Counted from the stretch's first letter, positions 22,747 through 35,371 are shown. The stretch is 64,000 bases of DNA from Phymorhynchus buccinoides (GCA_017654935.2 CM065686.1:35911704-35975703), one strand, 5' to 3'. Translations and numbers: made by a program. The notes: generated from the letters alone by a model not told the origin.

Positions 22747-23250
22747 GGTTTTGAACCGAAAAACCGGTGCTAAACATTCGCGGTTCGAAAAACCGGTTCG
22801 AGTTGCTGTGAACCGGGTTTTTTAACTGCAAACAGAAAGTATATTTTTCTTAGGATAACGCATTCTTTTCGAAAAAGAACACTGAATCTCAGCCCAGATT
22901 GGGTATTTTTAAACCAAGAGTGCGCTCAGTGCGCTCTCCCAGTTCCGTCGAGTACATAGCCTTCATAGGCTCCTTCGACGTAATGATACCAGAACCAGAA
23001 CCAGTAGCTGTTTCTAGTTTGTGGTGGTGTATGACTTTGACTTTGACTTTGTGTTGAGTTGAGTGTGTGTGTGTCATGTGTGTGTGTGCGCGTGCGTGCG
23101 TATGTGTGAATACTCTGACAAATAAATAATGTTTGCATAGGTGAAGCTAGTGATGCGAGTACTGGTTAAAAAAAACTGGTTCGGTAAAACGTAACCGGTT
23201 CGAATATGGAAAACCGGTTTAAAACCGGTTCGGATTTTTTAACCGGTTCT
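22745..23250. repeat. Segment bounded by clusters of AACCGGTT-like boxes
   Basis: The left cluster (22745-22825) has GCCGGTTTTGAACC, AAACCGGTGC, AAAACCGGTTCG and GAACCGGGTT. The right cluster (23160-23250) has AAACTGGTTCGG, GTAACCGGTTCG, AAAACCGGTTT, AAAACCGGTTCGG and TTAACCGGTTC. A short GT/GC microsatellite lies between. It may be the ends of a repeat element; its position just upstream of PYM1 is noted in the findings. Confidence 0.6.
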
Positions 23251-23295
23251 CAACTCTACTTGGAATGGTGTTTCGCATTAGCTTTACATTCGGGA

Positions 23296-23640
23296 GGTGC
23301 CCGTTAAGTCACAGGCCCTCTAAGTCCCAAGCCTGTTATGTCCCGCTCCGTCTAAGTGGTTACATGTGTCGATGTGACAAGACCGTGTTCTGGTCATTTT
23401 GGTACCTTGTAGTGTAGATGACCTGTGGTCAGTGACAATGACTGTTGATTCTAAACAGCTTATTTCCTGTCACCAGACGATTATTTTATGCACTTGTATA
23501 ATGCAGATCTATGCTACTGGCCACTGGTCACTTTGACTTACAAATCATATAGATACGTGTTCAGAGACGTGTAGTCACACTAACCACTTAGAGGGAGTGG
23601 AACATATATAGCGGGCCTGGGACTTATATGCGGGCGTTGG
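23296..23640. mobile_element. Diverged inverted-repeat element
   Basis: The left part GCCCGTTAAGTCACAGGCCC with GTCTAAGTGGTTAC pairs with the right part, whose reverse complement gives GCCCGCATATAAGTCCCAGGCC and CCTCTAAGTGGTTAG. Non-coding. Confidence 0.55.
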
Positions 23641-23663
23641 GGTGTTTTGTTTATAAATGACAA

Positions 23664-23667
<4 letters not shown>

Positions 23668-23708
<41 letters not shown>

Positions 23709-23726
23709 GTGTGTGTGTGTGTGTGC

Positions 23727-23779
<53 letters not shown>

Positions 23780-23832
23780 CGTGTGCGTGCGTGCGTGCGT
23801 GTGCGTGCCTGTGTCACAGTGTGTATGTGCGC
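23668..23832. repeat. (GT)n microsatellite
   Basis: Long GT tract with CAGTG and GCGTGC interruptions. Confidence 0.96.
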
Positions 23833-24175
23833 ATGCAAGTAGGTATGTATAGCCTTCAAGGGTGGATTATATAGGGTTTCCTGGTTGCACGGACATCCAT
23901 AAACTCTCTCTTTTTTGTCTCCTTTCCTATTTTCTCTCTCACACACATAATTCACTTTTAACTTATGTCAGTTCATCAATGATTCCCATTTTCATTAGCC
24001 AGACTCTTATCAACAACACAATCCGCCTCTGGCCTTGTACATGGGTGTCTTTTATTACTGGTTGACATTAGCCTGTAGTAGCTTGTCCAACTGTAAAATG
24101 AGAGCTGTACAATGAATGATTTTCGTTTTGGAATCATGGTACAACTAAAAGGGGCACCCTAACTGATGTGTTTTT

Positions 24176-24670
24176 TTTACAAGAAACACGTCGAGATCAT
24201 CCAGGAAAACGCCCTTTACAGAGATCGCAACACCCACTTTGCTCTGGTTTCCTAGATATCAAACCGTCAACTCGGCGATTCCTCCTTGGCGGAAGTCACA
24301 GTGCTAGAAGTCAAATTCATTCAGTGAAAGAGAAGGCATGCGCCTTCTCTTTTCTAATGGCCGGATGAGTTAGACCAAATCGTTAAATTGTATACAGCCA
24401 GTTTACCAAAAGGAGTTTCACTCACAACAAAGGATATACCGAATAGCTCCAATTTTTTGTTTTACTGCACTTCAAAGAAGAAAAAGCTTCAACCACGAGT
24501 GGCCTCCACCCACCCCATCCAAAACGGCTTAATTCATGGCTGTCTCCGGTGGCATCTCCGCCAAGGTGGAATCGCCGTTTTGACTTATAGCGGGAAACCA
24601 GAGCAAAGTGAGTGTTCCAGTCCTTGAAAAGGCTGTCTTTCTGGTGATCTCGACGTGTTTCTTTCAAAAA
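24176..24670. mobile_element. MITE with long terminal inverted repeats (about 150 bp)
   Basis: The left arm carries AAGAAACACGTCGAGATCA, CCCACTTTGCTCTGGTTTCC and GGCGATTCCTCCTTGGCGG. The right arm carries the reverse complements GATCTCGACGTGTTTCTT, GGAAACCAGAGCAAAG and CCGCCAAGGTGGAATCGCC. The 190-bp centre is unique. Arm divergence of about 20% by eye suggests some age. Confidence 0.75.
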
Positions 24671-24943
24671 CTCATCCGTCAGGGTGCACCTTTAAGTCTT
24701 TTGGGGAAGACTGGCTCAGTCTCAAACAATGGACATTTGCACTGGTGGCTGCAGCCAAAAGAATTGTTTGGCCTCTGACTTGTGTCCTTCCATCGATCCC
24801 CAATGCCAGCTGTCCTCAAATCTCTTTGGCCGAGAGAGTGGGGATTCAAGTCTTCAATAAGTTCTTGTCACGCCGTCTAGACATTACAATTTAGTGACTT
24901 AAGAGGTTGTGCAATGCGGAAAATAAAATACTGAATTAGAAAA

Positions 24944-25437
24944 CTAATTGGGGCAAAGTGTGTGTGGAAAACCCAAAAATAAAGTGTGTAGTGTGTGTGG
25001 AGGGGGTGGGGGGTGAACCACTGAGTTTGTTTCACAGTATCCAGGCAAGACCAATCCGGCTACCTAATTGGGGCAAAGTGTGTGTGGAAAACCCCCAAAA
25101 ATAAAGTGTGTAGTGTGTGTGGAGGGGGTGGGGGGTGAACCACTGAGTTTGTTTCACAGTATCCAGGCAAGACCAATCCGGCTACCTAATTGGGGCAAAG
25201 TGTGTGTGGAAAACCCCCAAAAATAAAGTGTGTAGTGTGTGTGGAGGGGGTGGGGGGTGAACCACTGAGTTTGTTTCACAGTATCCAGGCAAGACCAATC
25301 CGGCTACCTAATTGGGGCAAAGTGTGTGTGGAAACTTGAAAAAAACCCAAAAATAAAGTGTGTAGTGTGTGTGGAGGGGGTGGGGGGTGAACCACTGAGT
25401 TTGTTTCACAGTATCCAGGCAAGACCAATCCGGCTAC
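24944..25437. repeat. 120-122-bp tandem repeat, four copies
   Basis: Units start at 24944, 25064, 25186 and 25308 with CTAATTGGGGCAAAGTGTG and end with CAAGACCAATCCGGCTAC. Copies are almost identical, differing mainly in the number of A and C residues after GTGTGTGGAAA. Confidence 0.92.
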
Positions 25438-25940
25438 CGTAGCGGTCCCCCGCGGGGCCAAACCCCGACCGGCACAGCTCCTGCCATTTCACTGCTATGG
25501 ACAGGGCATCTGAGCACGCTTTAGCCCAGCCGCCGGAATAGCAGCTAGTGCTCCCTCTGCTTATCTGGCAAGTCATTTTCGGAAACGACAGACAGGCATA
25601 CATTAAAACATGGGTGGCACAGAGGAATAAGGCTGCGGGCCGGTGTTATGATAAATAAGTACCTGTCATTAAATATCTACCTCTCGCATGCGAACTGTAC
25701 CCATCTAACCCTAACCCTATCCCTAACCACGGAAAGAACCAAGAAATAGAGCAGGAGGGTGTAAATCTACATATTTGCCGATAAATCGATGTACAAATCC
25801 ATGTACTTAGTTTCGTAAAATTCACAATGGCGGACAAACAAACGATTCTGATTGGCTACGCTAGGACTACTTCCGGCTAGGACTACTTATCTCATAGAGG
25901 TAAAAAATACACCGCCACACCGGACCTACGACCTACAGTC
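25438..25940. other. Non-coding interval with a short telomere-like tract
   Basis: CTAACCCTAACCCTATCCC at about 25706-25725 resembles three degenerate CCCTAA units. The GC-richer stretch at 25435-25560 shows no protein similarity. Confidence 0.5.
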
Positions 25941-25942
25941 CT

Positions 25943-26397
25943 CATTAGATCCTTTATGTCATGCCCTAGATTGCACTAGTTTCCATTCTTTCATAATTGA
26001 TTTTATTGACCCCCCTAGGGGTCTTGGTGCTTCGTATCTTCGCAATGAATGAAAATGAGGATTATAGAGTTTTAACGCCTTCTGCAACTGGCCATTTTAA
26101 AAAAATGCAAGTTATTAGTTTTCTTCAATAAGTTAGCCCCCACCCAATGGACTATCTAAGCCAGCCATTTTTGACTCCAAGCCATCCAAAACTTAACTGG
26201 GTCCTTTATGTTATGCCCAGATCTGCAATATTTTGAATTCTCTGTGACATGTATAACATTAGGCCCCCCCTAGGGGTCTTGGAAAATTCGGTCTTTCGAT
26301 AACAGAGAGAATTTAGAGTTTTAACGCCTTCTGGGCCAACTGGCCATTTTAAATTATGCAGATCCCGAAATATCTTCGATGAATTAGCCCCCACCGC
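25943..26397. repeat. Two tandem copies of a dispersed repeat of about 200 bp
   Basis: Both copies carry ATCCTTTATGT or GTCCTTTATGT, CCCCCTAGGGGTCTTGG, AGTTTTAACGCCTTCTG, CTGGCCATTTTAAA and TTAGCCCCCACC. The first starts near 25943, the second near 26205. Confidence 0.65.
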
Positions 26398-26659
26398 TTA
26401 AAAACTTAAGTCCGGCCCTGGCTGGTGGTGGTGGTAGGTGGGATAAGGGGCGTAGTGGTGGTGGTAGATTGGGGGTGGGGAGAGTGGACTATCTGGTGAA
26501 GTGTTGCACAATTGACATATTTTGTAGAAGTGTAATAATTAAGAGCTCAAGGGTCCCTGTGAACAAACTATAACCGTCATTAAATTTTTGTCTTCTTTTG
26601 TTACTTGTGTTATAAATGCTCCAATACCTCCATTTCGTCAGTGAAATTCAAAAACCTTG

Positions 26660-26962
26660 TACACTAGCGAACAAAAGTTAAGGCCCAGAAAGACAATCAT
26701 CTCCGAAAACTCACGAACTCAATAAAACGCATCCAGCTCATAACAAAACTGAATTTATTCTTTTAACATTAAGTTCATTCCAAAAAATCATTAATCAGAA
26801 CGAGTTCAGTCAACAAAATGCCCCTTTCAACAACTTCCCCCTCCTCTTGAAAAGTCACACTCAGAATCAATCAGCGACCAAAAGTTAAGGCCCAGAAAGA
26901 CAATCATCTCCGAAAACTCAATAAAACGCACCCAGCTCAAAACAAAACTGAATTTATTTCAC
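26660..26962. repeat. Direct duplication with mariner-like end sequence
   Basis: GCGAACAAAAGTTAAGGCCC followed by AGAAAGACAATCATCTCCG appears at 26666, and the same block, with ACCAAAAGTTAAGGCC, at about 26878. The two are separated by about 120 bp. The phrase resembles Tc1/mariner ends. No transposase frame. Confidence 0.55.
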
Positions 26963-27291
26963 AGACGATTTGCTTTGCTTCAAAGACTGACCCTTCAGAT
27001 GCTGTCTGCGTGGGTGGAGCAGACAGGGCCTAATTAATCAGGCATGGGAATGTGGAATCCAGAAAAAAAGCTGCAAAGCGCAGGTGTCAAGGGGACAAAT
27101 TCCATGAAGCTCAAGCTTTTTTTGTGAGTAAACTAAGCCTTAAAACAGCATTATAACTAGAACTGATGCATTTAGTTAATTTTGCCTTCACTCCTATAAG
27201 TAATTCTTACTTAGGTGGTTTCTTTTTTATTTAATAAATGTCCATAAAAAAAAGCTGGCATGTGCTTAATTATAGCTGAAAATTAAACTTC

Positions 27292-27590
27292 TTTCTTCTG
27301 CGTTCCCAGGCCTAGCCATATTGGGCAAAGTACATGTGTCCGGTTTTCAGTTTTTACTGGTCTCCCCGCTGCATAGAGCCGACATTCTGATTTCGGAGGA
27401 GCTCAAAGGAGATTTTTTTGAAAAAAGGCAGGAGAATGGGCCAATAAGTCAGAAAGATAATAGATGATAGAAAGCAAAGGGAAAAGGCAGAGTCAAAGAG
27501 AGTGGCAGATTAGAGGAAGTTACAAGCACAGAACTTCCAGATGGGGGAATTATTTTTTACTAAAGACCCCCCGGTATCTCCACAGAAACT
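27292..27590 (+). repeat. Dispersed repeat D300, third copy
   Basis: Runs from CTTCTTTCTTCTGCGTTCCC to GACCCCCCGGTATC. Nearly the same as 15700-16000. Confidence 0.75.
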
Positions 27591-27699
27591 CATCCAGCTC
27601 CCCGTATGGAGGCACGAGGCATCCACCCACTGCCCCGCGCTTAAACAACTCACCAAAGAGCAGCCACTTTCAGAAACAGCTACGATACTTTTTTCGTTT

Positions 27700-29456
27700 C
27701 TTATACCTGAGTTTTCTTATATCCGAAACTCGGATATAAGAAAACATTTTGATTTGTTTTTCTTCTTATAACCGAGTTGAATGGGAAAAGAAGAAAAAAA
27801 CAAGAAGAGAAAAAGAGAAGAAAAAAAGGAAGACAAACAGAAAAATAAAAAAAGAAGAGAAAATTCTTTTACTCATAATTTGGTGCATGAAAAAAGGAAA
27901 AAGAAAAGAACAGAAACTCAAAAACAAAAAGGCGGAAGTGGTGGTGAGTTGCATGATTAGTGAGCAAGATAGCGGAGAGCAGATGAATGACAAGTCATAC
28001 GTTTCTTTATTGTCCATTGTCATTGTACAACGCACATGGAAACTTGTCTTCCACCATGTAAAATAAGAAGAGATATATCAAAATAAAAATATGAAACATA
28101 AATTTACATGGACAAATAAGTAACTCACACCACACCAATCATTCATCTGCTCTCCGCTATCTTGCTCACTCATCATGCAACCCACCATGGGTGTGGTGCG
28201 CGAGTTACATATTTGCTTAAATGCAAATTTCTGTTTTATGCTTGTACAATGCCAATGGACAATAAAGAAACATGTGACTATGACTTATGACTCATGTTTT
28301 ACATCGTAAATTCAAAATACAGCAAAACTCGGTTATAAGAAAATCGAAGGGAGAAGATTTTTTTTTATTTCTTGTATCCAAGCTTTCTTATATCCAAAAT
28401 TTGGATATAAGAAAGCATTTTAGTTTTTGTTCTTCTTATAACCAAGTTGAATAGGGAAAAAGAAAAAAAAGACAGAAAAACAAAACGAAGAAAAAATGCT
28501 TTTTCCTAATTTGGTGCACATTTTACATTATAAAATCAAAATAGTCTACTAAGAAAATTTAAAGGTGCCTACAACCACCAAGCTTTTTTTTCTCTTCCTT
28601 TTTACTGTTATCAAATGTGTACCTCTTCACCTTTCTTGTACTGAAATATTACCATTTACTGTCCACTCATGGAGAGGGTGACCTGCAGCTCTTCAGCAAT
28701 CGTTTGCTTTTGTTTGTGGATTTTTGTCCACATGTTCAAATATTTGTATTTTTCTTCTTAAACAAAGAAATGGATTGCCTTTTCCTCTCTGCCATTGCTG
28801 CTGAAAATAAAAGGATGGACAGTCTCATTACGATCAACACAAAAGTACAGGCACTCATATTTTTTTAGACTGTCTGTGACGCAACTTCCTTTTTGGAAGG
28901 ACTTCAATTTTCTCGGAACATCCTTTCAGGTCTTCTACTCAACATTTATTTTGCACAGAATACTGTAAAAAGTGAAATATATGAACAAAAAGAACCCAAT
29001 TAGTCTTGTAATCAAGTGCCTGTACTGGTTACTGGTTAGACTGTCTGTGATGCAACTGGAACGACTTCATTTTTCTTGGAACATCCTTTCAGTTCAGGTC
29101 CAACTCACTTTTGTCCAACTCACATTTTTTGAAAAATGTGGTCAATGGCAATTTGCTTATAAGAAAATAGAACTCGCTTATAAGAAAAATGCCCCACATG
29201 GCCGAAAGGGTCATAAAGCCTTAATAAAAAAAATTTATAAGAAAATGAACTGCAAACCAACTCGCTTTGATGACATCATTTTCTTGTATCCAAGTTTTCA
29301 TCACGGATGGGAGAAGGAATTTGCTTGGTTATAAACGACTTTTCTTATAAGCGATTTTATTATATCCAAGTTTTGATGATACATAAGAAAGGAGTTCGGC
29401 AGGGAAAAATGTTTTGCTCATTATAAGCGAGTTTCTTATAAGTGAATTCGGCTGTA
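27700..29456. mobile_element. Tc/mariner-like MITE and related palindromic debris
   Basis: A defined element at 28318-29456 starts TACAGCAAAACTCGGTTATA and ends in the diverged reverse complement (TTATAAGTGAATTCGGCTGTA). The motif TTATAAGCGAGTT or its complement recurs at 29157, 29178, 29340 and 29427. Just upstream, 27710-27790 is a small palindrome (TTTTCTTATATCCGA / CGGATATAAGAAAA), and 27940-28065 and 28130-28300 are inverted copies of one segment. No transposase frame is intact. Confidence 0.65.
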
Positions 29457-29861
29457 TGCCCTCATAATAAGTATTAGCTTAGCGTTGAGTACACTTGCAA
29501 TATTGGGGCTTTCTGGATCGAGGTTTACTCATTCTATTGTATCCGACATTTTTTTCTTGTCATTTGGTATACAACAGTGTTCTGAATCTGAGGCAGCAGA
29601 TGTTCAATCAGGAATTCAACAGATTGATGCACTTACAGTGCACCATCCAGTCTCACAAGCACACATGCAGGAGAGAAGGCAAAAAACAACTGTATATCTA
29701 TGGTCAATTTTGTTTGGATCTGCACATTCACTCTTATTACTGTTTACCCCCACACCTTATATTTATGGTCTGTAAAAGATTGCACATAATTTAGCACAGA
29801 GACAGACAGACAAAGGTGCATGTATGTAAAAGTGTAAACAGGGAGAGAAACAGAGATGTTC

Positions 29862-29866
<5 letters not shown>

Positions 29867-29901
<35 letters not shown>
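29867..29901. repeat. (GA)n microsatellite
   Basis: A perfect GA run of about 34 bp within an otherwise featureless interval (29457-30245). Confidence 0.93.
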
Positions 29902-29905
<4 letters not shown>

Positions 29906-30245
29906 GTTTAGTAATAGTAGTTTGGGCACAACTGTTATGTTTCATATTCGGTTAAGGAACTATTTTGTGTATACATGTCAAGCTGTGTTGCATTTGTTGT
30001 GGTCTTACTTTTATAATACATGTATATATATATATTTTTTTCTTTCACTGTTCTATTTTTTTAATATTTCTCCATTGTGATGGTGTCTCCAGCGTCATGC
30101 ATTTATTTCTTATAATTTACAAACTGTTACTGCCCCTTTAGTTTAGCATTAGAGGCGTTTCTTTTGATTCTGCCAAGGCTACGTTTGGCTCTTGTTCATC
30201 GAGTGGTTTGTCTGACAGCAAGTTTGCTTTGTCATTGATTAAAGC

Positions 30246-30428
30246 TACAATGGAACCTCCCTTGTAAAGACTTTGAAAAATCATCCAAAATAAGGTCTTA
30301 AGTGGGAGGGAGTTGCAACAGGGAGGTAATTTAAATACTTACAAAGAAGGGCAATGTCTCACAGAAGTAGGTCTTAAGTGGGAGGGAGTTTTAAAAAGGA
30401 GGGTCTTATAAGGGAGGTTCCACTGTAC
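30246..30428. mobile_element. Tc1/mariner-like MITE (CAGTGGAACCTCCC ends)
   Basis: Starts TACAATGGAACCTCCCTT and ends AAGGGAGGTTCCACTGTA. The interior has AGTGGGAGGGAGTT twice. A sister copy lies at 37638-37810. Confidence 0.8.
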
Positions 30429-30484
30429 GATTAAATAGAATTAAGTTTAATTGAACAAAGTCTGCTAACTATGGAAACAATGGT

Positions 30485-31028
30485 CAACTTAGGACAATGA
30501 TTCGACCGCCAGGGGGCAATCAAACCAGTAGGGGCTTAGCGCGTGATATTCTTAGCTGGGCATAGTGAGAGAGAGAGAGAGAGGGAGGGAGGGACTCATC
30601 TCCCTCTCTCTACGCCCAACTAAGAATATCACGCACTCATCTTCCTCTATCTCACTATGCCCAACTAAGAATATCACATGCTAAGCCCCTACTGGTTTGA
30701 TTGCCCACCGCCTCTCTCCCACTACGCCCAACTAAGAATATTACGCGCTAAGCCCCTACTGGTTTGATTGCCCACCGCCTCTCTCCCTCTCTTTCACTAT
30801 GCCCAACTAAGAATATCACGCGCTAAGCCCCTACTGGTTTGATTGCCCACCGCCTCTCTCCCTCTCTTTCACTACGCCCAACTAAGAATATCACGCGCTA
30901 AGCCCCTACTGGTTTGATTGCCCACCGCCTCTCTCCCTCTCTTTCACTACGCCCAACTAAGAATATCACGCGCTAAGCCCCTACTGGTTTGATTGCCCCC
31001 TGGCGGTCAAATCACCGTCCTAAGTTGC
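30485..31028. mobile_element. Inverted-repeat element with an internal 75-bp tandem array
   Basis: Left CAACTTAGGACAATGATTCG then ACCGCCAGGGGGCAATC pairs with right GATTGCCCCCTGGCGGT then CCGTCCTAAGTTG. Inside, a 75-bp unit (CAACTAAGAATATCACGCGC, TAAGCCCCTACTGG, TTTGATTGCCCACCGCC) is repeated about 4.5 times between 30650 and 31000. The motifs GCCCAACTAAGAA and TAAGCCCCTA link it to family M215. Confidence 0.8.
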
Positions 31029-31529
31029 TCATTCCTCCATTGCATAGCAACTTGAGGGGGCATAAGACACTTCAGGTAATGATTATACCAAAGATAATTA
31101 TTCTAAAAGGGTAAGATGGATTACATAAAAGCTCGGCGAACCGGGCTGATAGAGTTATCGTTAGTGGGGACAGTACACTATAAACAGTGGAGGCTATCCA
31201 AAAACTCAGACTGGAACTTGAACGGAGAATTCAACTGGCCTATCGACGTGTAAAATGTGTCCTGTTTAAAAGGGACATAACCAGTTTCTGTCCTCACTAC
31301 TCATATAGGGAAAAGAGACCGGATGCTTATCTTCCCCTATACAGTCTTTGACCTCAGGTAATGATTACACCACCGTACAACATGTGAAGAAGTTTGTGGG
31401 CAGTAGACACAGTGAAAAGAGAAAGTCAGGTGAAGAAAAGGATCACAATACTCTTTTGTGCCAGAAGATTGTGGGGGTGGGGAGCTTATTAAAGAGTGAC
31501 ATCAAATTTTGTAATTGTGCTTGAATCTT

Positions 31530-32240
31530 ACTTCCACTGTTGAATCTCGCATTCTATCTTAGACTACCTTAAATGTATATCAGGCATGGGAATTAGAGAA
31601 GACAAAAAAGACTGAAAATTGGGGTCTGGAAGCAGGCATAGGAACAAGGAATAAAAAACAACTGAAAACCGTGTGTTGGGATACAGCCCCCAGAAAATGA
31701 AGCTTCTGTTATCTAAGCCTTAAAAACAGTATTAGAGATAAGACTGATATATTTAGTTCATTTTGCATTCATTTATAACCAATAACTTAAGTTTTACTCA
31801 TTGGGCTTCTTTTTATCATCTCATAAATGCCTCTTGGACCATCAAAAAAGCTGAAACTTGCAAAAAAAGACTGAAGAGGACCATCAAAAAAGCTGAAATC
31901 AGCCCAAAGACTGACAATTCCCATGCCTGGTATATACATTTGTTGTTTTGTTGTTATTTGTTGTTGTTTTTTGTGTGCCTAGTAGTCGTCTAAAATTATA
32001 CTGCGAGTCATGCACTTACAAGAAACATGTTGAATCTGACATTCTATTTCATACTACCTTATGTATACATCTTTTGTTGTTTTTTGCCTAGAAGTAGTCT
32101 AAAATTATACTGCGAGCCATGCACTTACAAGAAACATGTTGAATCTCACATTCTATTTTATACTACCTTATGTATACATTTGTTGTTGTTTTTTGCCTAG
32201 AAGTAGTCTAAAATTATGCTGTGAGCCATGCACTTACAAG
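31530..32240. repeat. 100-bp tandem repeat interrupted by a MITE
   Basis: Units contain TTGAATCT-ACATTCTAT, ACTACCTTATGTATACAT, TTGTTGTTTTTTGCC and AGTCTAAAATTATACTGCG. One unit starts at about 31540, then the element at 31581-31929 intervenes, and three units follow to 32240. Confidence 0.7.
31581..31929. mobile_element. MITE with CAGGCATGGGAATT ends and GTATAT duplication
   Basis: Left end CAGGCATGGGAATT, right end AATTCCCATGCCTG. GTATAT stands at 31575-31580 and again at 31930-31935, a 6-bp target duplication. The interior repeats CCATCAAAAAAGCTGAAA twice. Confidence 0.82.
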
Positions 32241-32407
32241 CAACATGAAGAATGAAAAAAAGAAGAAAAGAAGGATGTGGAACAAAGGAGGATGTGAGCC
32301 GTTTTGATGTTCAACTGTTTTAAAACACAAGCCTCTCCTCACATAAATTATGCAAGCACGCAAATGGAAAATGATATGGATTTCTATTTTGTCGTTTTTC
32401 TTCTTCT

Positions 32408-32413
32408 TTTATT
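32408..32413 (-). promoter_or_regulatory. Candidate poly(A) signal for Hsp10
   Basis: AATAAA on the minus strand, about 290 bases after the Hsp10 stop codon, the first canonical hexamer I see downstream of it. Confidence 0.45.
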
Positions 32414-32703
32414 ATCAATCATGATTAAAACATTCTTGGTACTCCGAGTAAACTCAAAAACAGATGTACATAAACAAAATATCAAATGAACGAACGTTTC
32501 ACCAAACACAAAAACAATTCATGACACTTTCGCACCTCAATCACAATGATTATTCTCTAACACAGTAACAACGGCCGATGCATCTCTTCCATTTCTCTGC
32601 CTGATGCAGATGGGCGGCCAAGCAGTACAAATCCAGGTATTCCAGTCTAATGCTCATCCATGTTCAACTGACGCACGCAGGTAGACATCCATCACTGGAG
32701 CAG

Positions 32704-35326
32704 TTACTGGGATTCAAACTTCCCCAGCAGATCCCCATCTCTGAACAGGAAGTAATCCTGAAAAAAAAATGAAAAAAACACAAAAGTGACAAATTAATTA
32801 TTGATGCCTTAGGAACAGATCCATTCAGCTGGTACCTCATACTTTTTTTTAATTTTTAAAAGGCCCCACACTTAACTCGCTCGAGACAAATGAACCAAAA
32901 TAGGCTCATGGCCTCCACAACCGCTAAAGACGAATGACCCTGATCCGGCTCATGGGTTTTCAAGAGAATATTTGGAATCTGATGCTTTATGATTGCATGG
33001 TGTTGCTAATCTTTTCTGAAAATATCACTCTTCCTGAAAATATCAGTCCCTAGCTATTCATAACTTATTTTTGACATTAAAAAAAAAATCGGAACAAATG
33101 CTTAGTCCACACAGAACAAGAGGAAGCAACTTTGCCAGTCCCGAGTGAGTCAAGTTATACTGAAAACTAGAACAAGTATGATTTTCCTTATAGTCCATAA
33201 CAGCAGTATTACTAAATCTGCATTGAGAATGAGAGAAAGGCGCATCATCATAAAGCGCTCCATCATTTTTTTCTCTTTTAATACCCAATCGATTTAATAG
33301 TTTTTAAACTATTATTATTACAATCAAATTTATAAAAAAAAATTATATTCAAATTATAAGACGCATTGGTCTTCTCTTACTCCTACATTTAAACTTTAAA
33401 GCCTAGGTTTTTCAGTTCATAGAGCAATCTTATATGAAAGTAGAACACTTGTGACAAGACATGATTAAAGTTAAAACTCAATTTTTCGAACTCAAAGAAG
33501 ACCACCGGAATGCCTAAAATGAATATTTAAAACCCAGCTTTTTTCTTCACATTATTCATTCATCACTTAAAGTTAAATGATCAGTTTGGAAAAAAAAAAT
33601 CCTGAACATTTCGGGGATCAACCCAATAGCACAGGGTCGAGTTTCTCTAGACCATGGTCACCGTGCGCATAACTGTTACGCCAAAAGGGGTCTAAGAAAC
33701 AGTTTAGAAAACGTCTGCGGAAAATATTACAAGCTCTTGTCTGATTGGTCCAAAAAAAAGTATTATTTTAAACAAACTTTAATGGACCAATCAACAACAA
33801 GAAATGATGGACTAATCAACAACAAGAAATGCATTAACCCCATACTAGTTCCGGATAGTTCGCCGCTTGCTCGGTGTTTGGCAAGAACAAAACGTCACGC
33901 GAACTATCGGCAAACGAAGGGCGTTTCTTAGACCGTTTTTGCCGATTTGTGAAATGGCCCCCAAGTCTCACCTTTTCTTCCAGAACAATCTTTGTCCCTC
34001 CGTATTCCGGAAGAAGCACCTTGTCTCCAACTTGGACACTGACAGGCGTTGTTGCCCCATCCTGAAGCAAAAAAGACAGAACATCAGTCATCATATAAAT
34101 TGTAAGCAAAAAAATGTGCACAAGATTTTAACATTATAAAGACTAATTAATACAAAGTAACAGTAGAGAAAGCACTGCGAATATAATTTAGTAAAAGCAC
34201 AAAATAATGGCTTGATCAGAAGAAAAAAAAGAGAAGTAGGTGTCAAAAGTGAGGAAGCATGAGTGAAACTAAAAGGGAGGAAGCTGTATTCATGAGCGAG
34301 TGGTGGGCATGTGATAAGGGTGTGGTGATCACCAGAAGCCAGAAAAAGAAAATCATTTAAAAAAACCTTTATAAGCTGTGAAGATATAATTTTGGTTCAC
34401 AATCACACTGACACAGGATGAAAAAAAGCTTTGTTAGCTTATTCTTTAACCCTCAATAAAGATGATTTTGACCTGACTTGACACACAATCTGACACACAC
34501 AAGCACAGGCATGAAACACGCACACACATACACATGTGTAGAGTGGTACAGAGGTAATGCGTTAGCCTCGTATGTATAAACCCGAGTTCGAACCTGAGTA
34601 CAGGGGATTTTTCCTCTCACTCTGCACGAGGCCTTACGGTCTGACTGTGGAGTCTTTCGGATGAGATGTGTGCCTATGCACTTAGCACGTGTATGCTAAA
34701 CCCAGCAGCATTTGGTCAAAATTTAACCCCCCCCCCCCTCCCCTCATCAGTCACAAAAAAAATTGCATGCAAATAAAAAGAAAGGGTGGCACGCCTCTGG
34801 CTGTGACGCGCTTTCCATGTGTGAGCAACCCAAATTTCACAGATGCCTCTTGACTAAAAAACTTATACCAAATACTAAATACACACACGTCATGGTCTTC
34901 CTAAGTGCTCTTATTTGTCCAAAACTCTGAGGAGAAAAGTCAGGGCTGACAAAACTACTAGCCTGGTAGCCATTGGCTAGTAGAAAAACATGTGGGCGAG
35001 TAGATTTCAAAAGTCACTAGCCCGATGGGCGACTGAAAACTTCAGTTCTGCACGGCAGTTTTTTTTTTTACACCATCGAGTCTCCCCAGACCATCTCTCC
35101 CTTCCATGTAACCAACTATCAAAGCAAGCTCAGTTGTCTGCTAAGACAACAAGATGCCAGCACTATTAGTATTAGTATTAATGAAAAGAAAGGCAGCCTC
35201 CTCAGTCTCCTCCTCCCCCTTCCCTCTCTCAAATCATTTTTCTTCATATTCTTCTTTCCTTTCTTTCTTTCCCACTCTTTCTCTTCCTCTCTCTTTTCCC
35301 TTCTCTTCCTCTCTCCTTCCCTCTCC

Positions 35327-35371
<45 letters not shown>

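Noticed and set aside
34540..34620. Possible functional tRNA gene
   Set aside because: Box A- and box B-like blocks exist but the arms do not pair into a full cloverleaf, and related copies with the same tail occur elsewhere, so it is a SINE.
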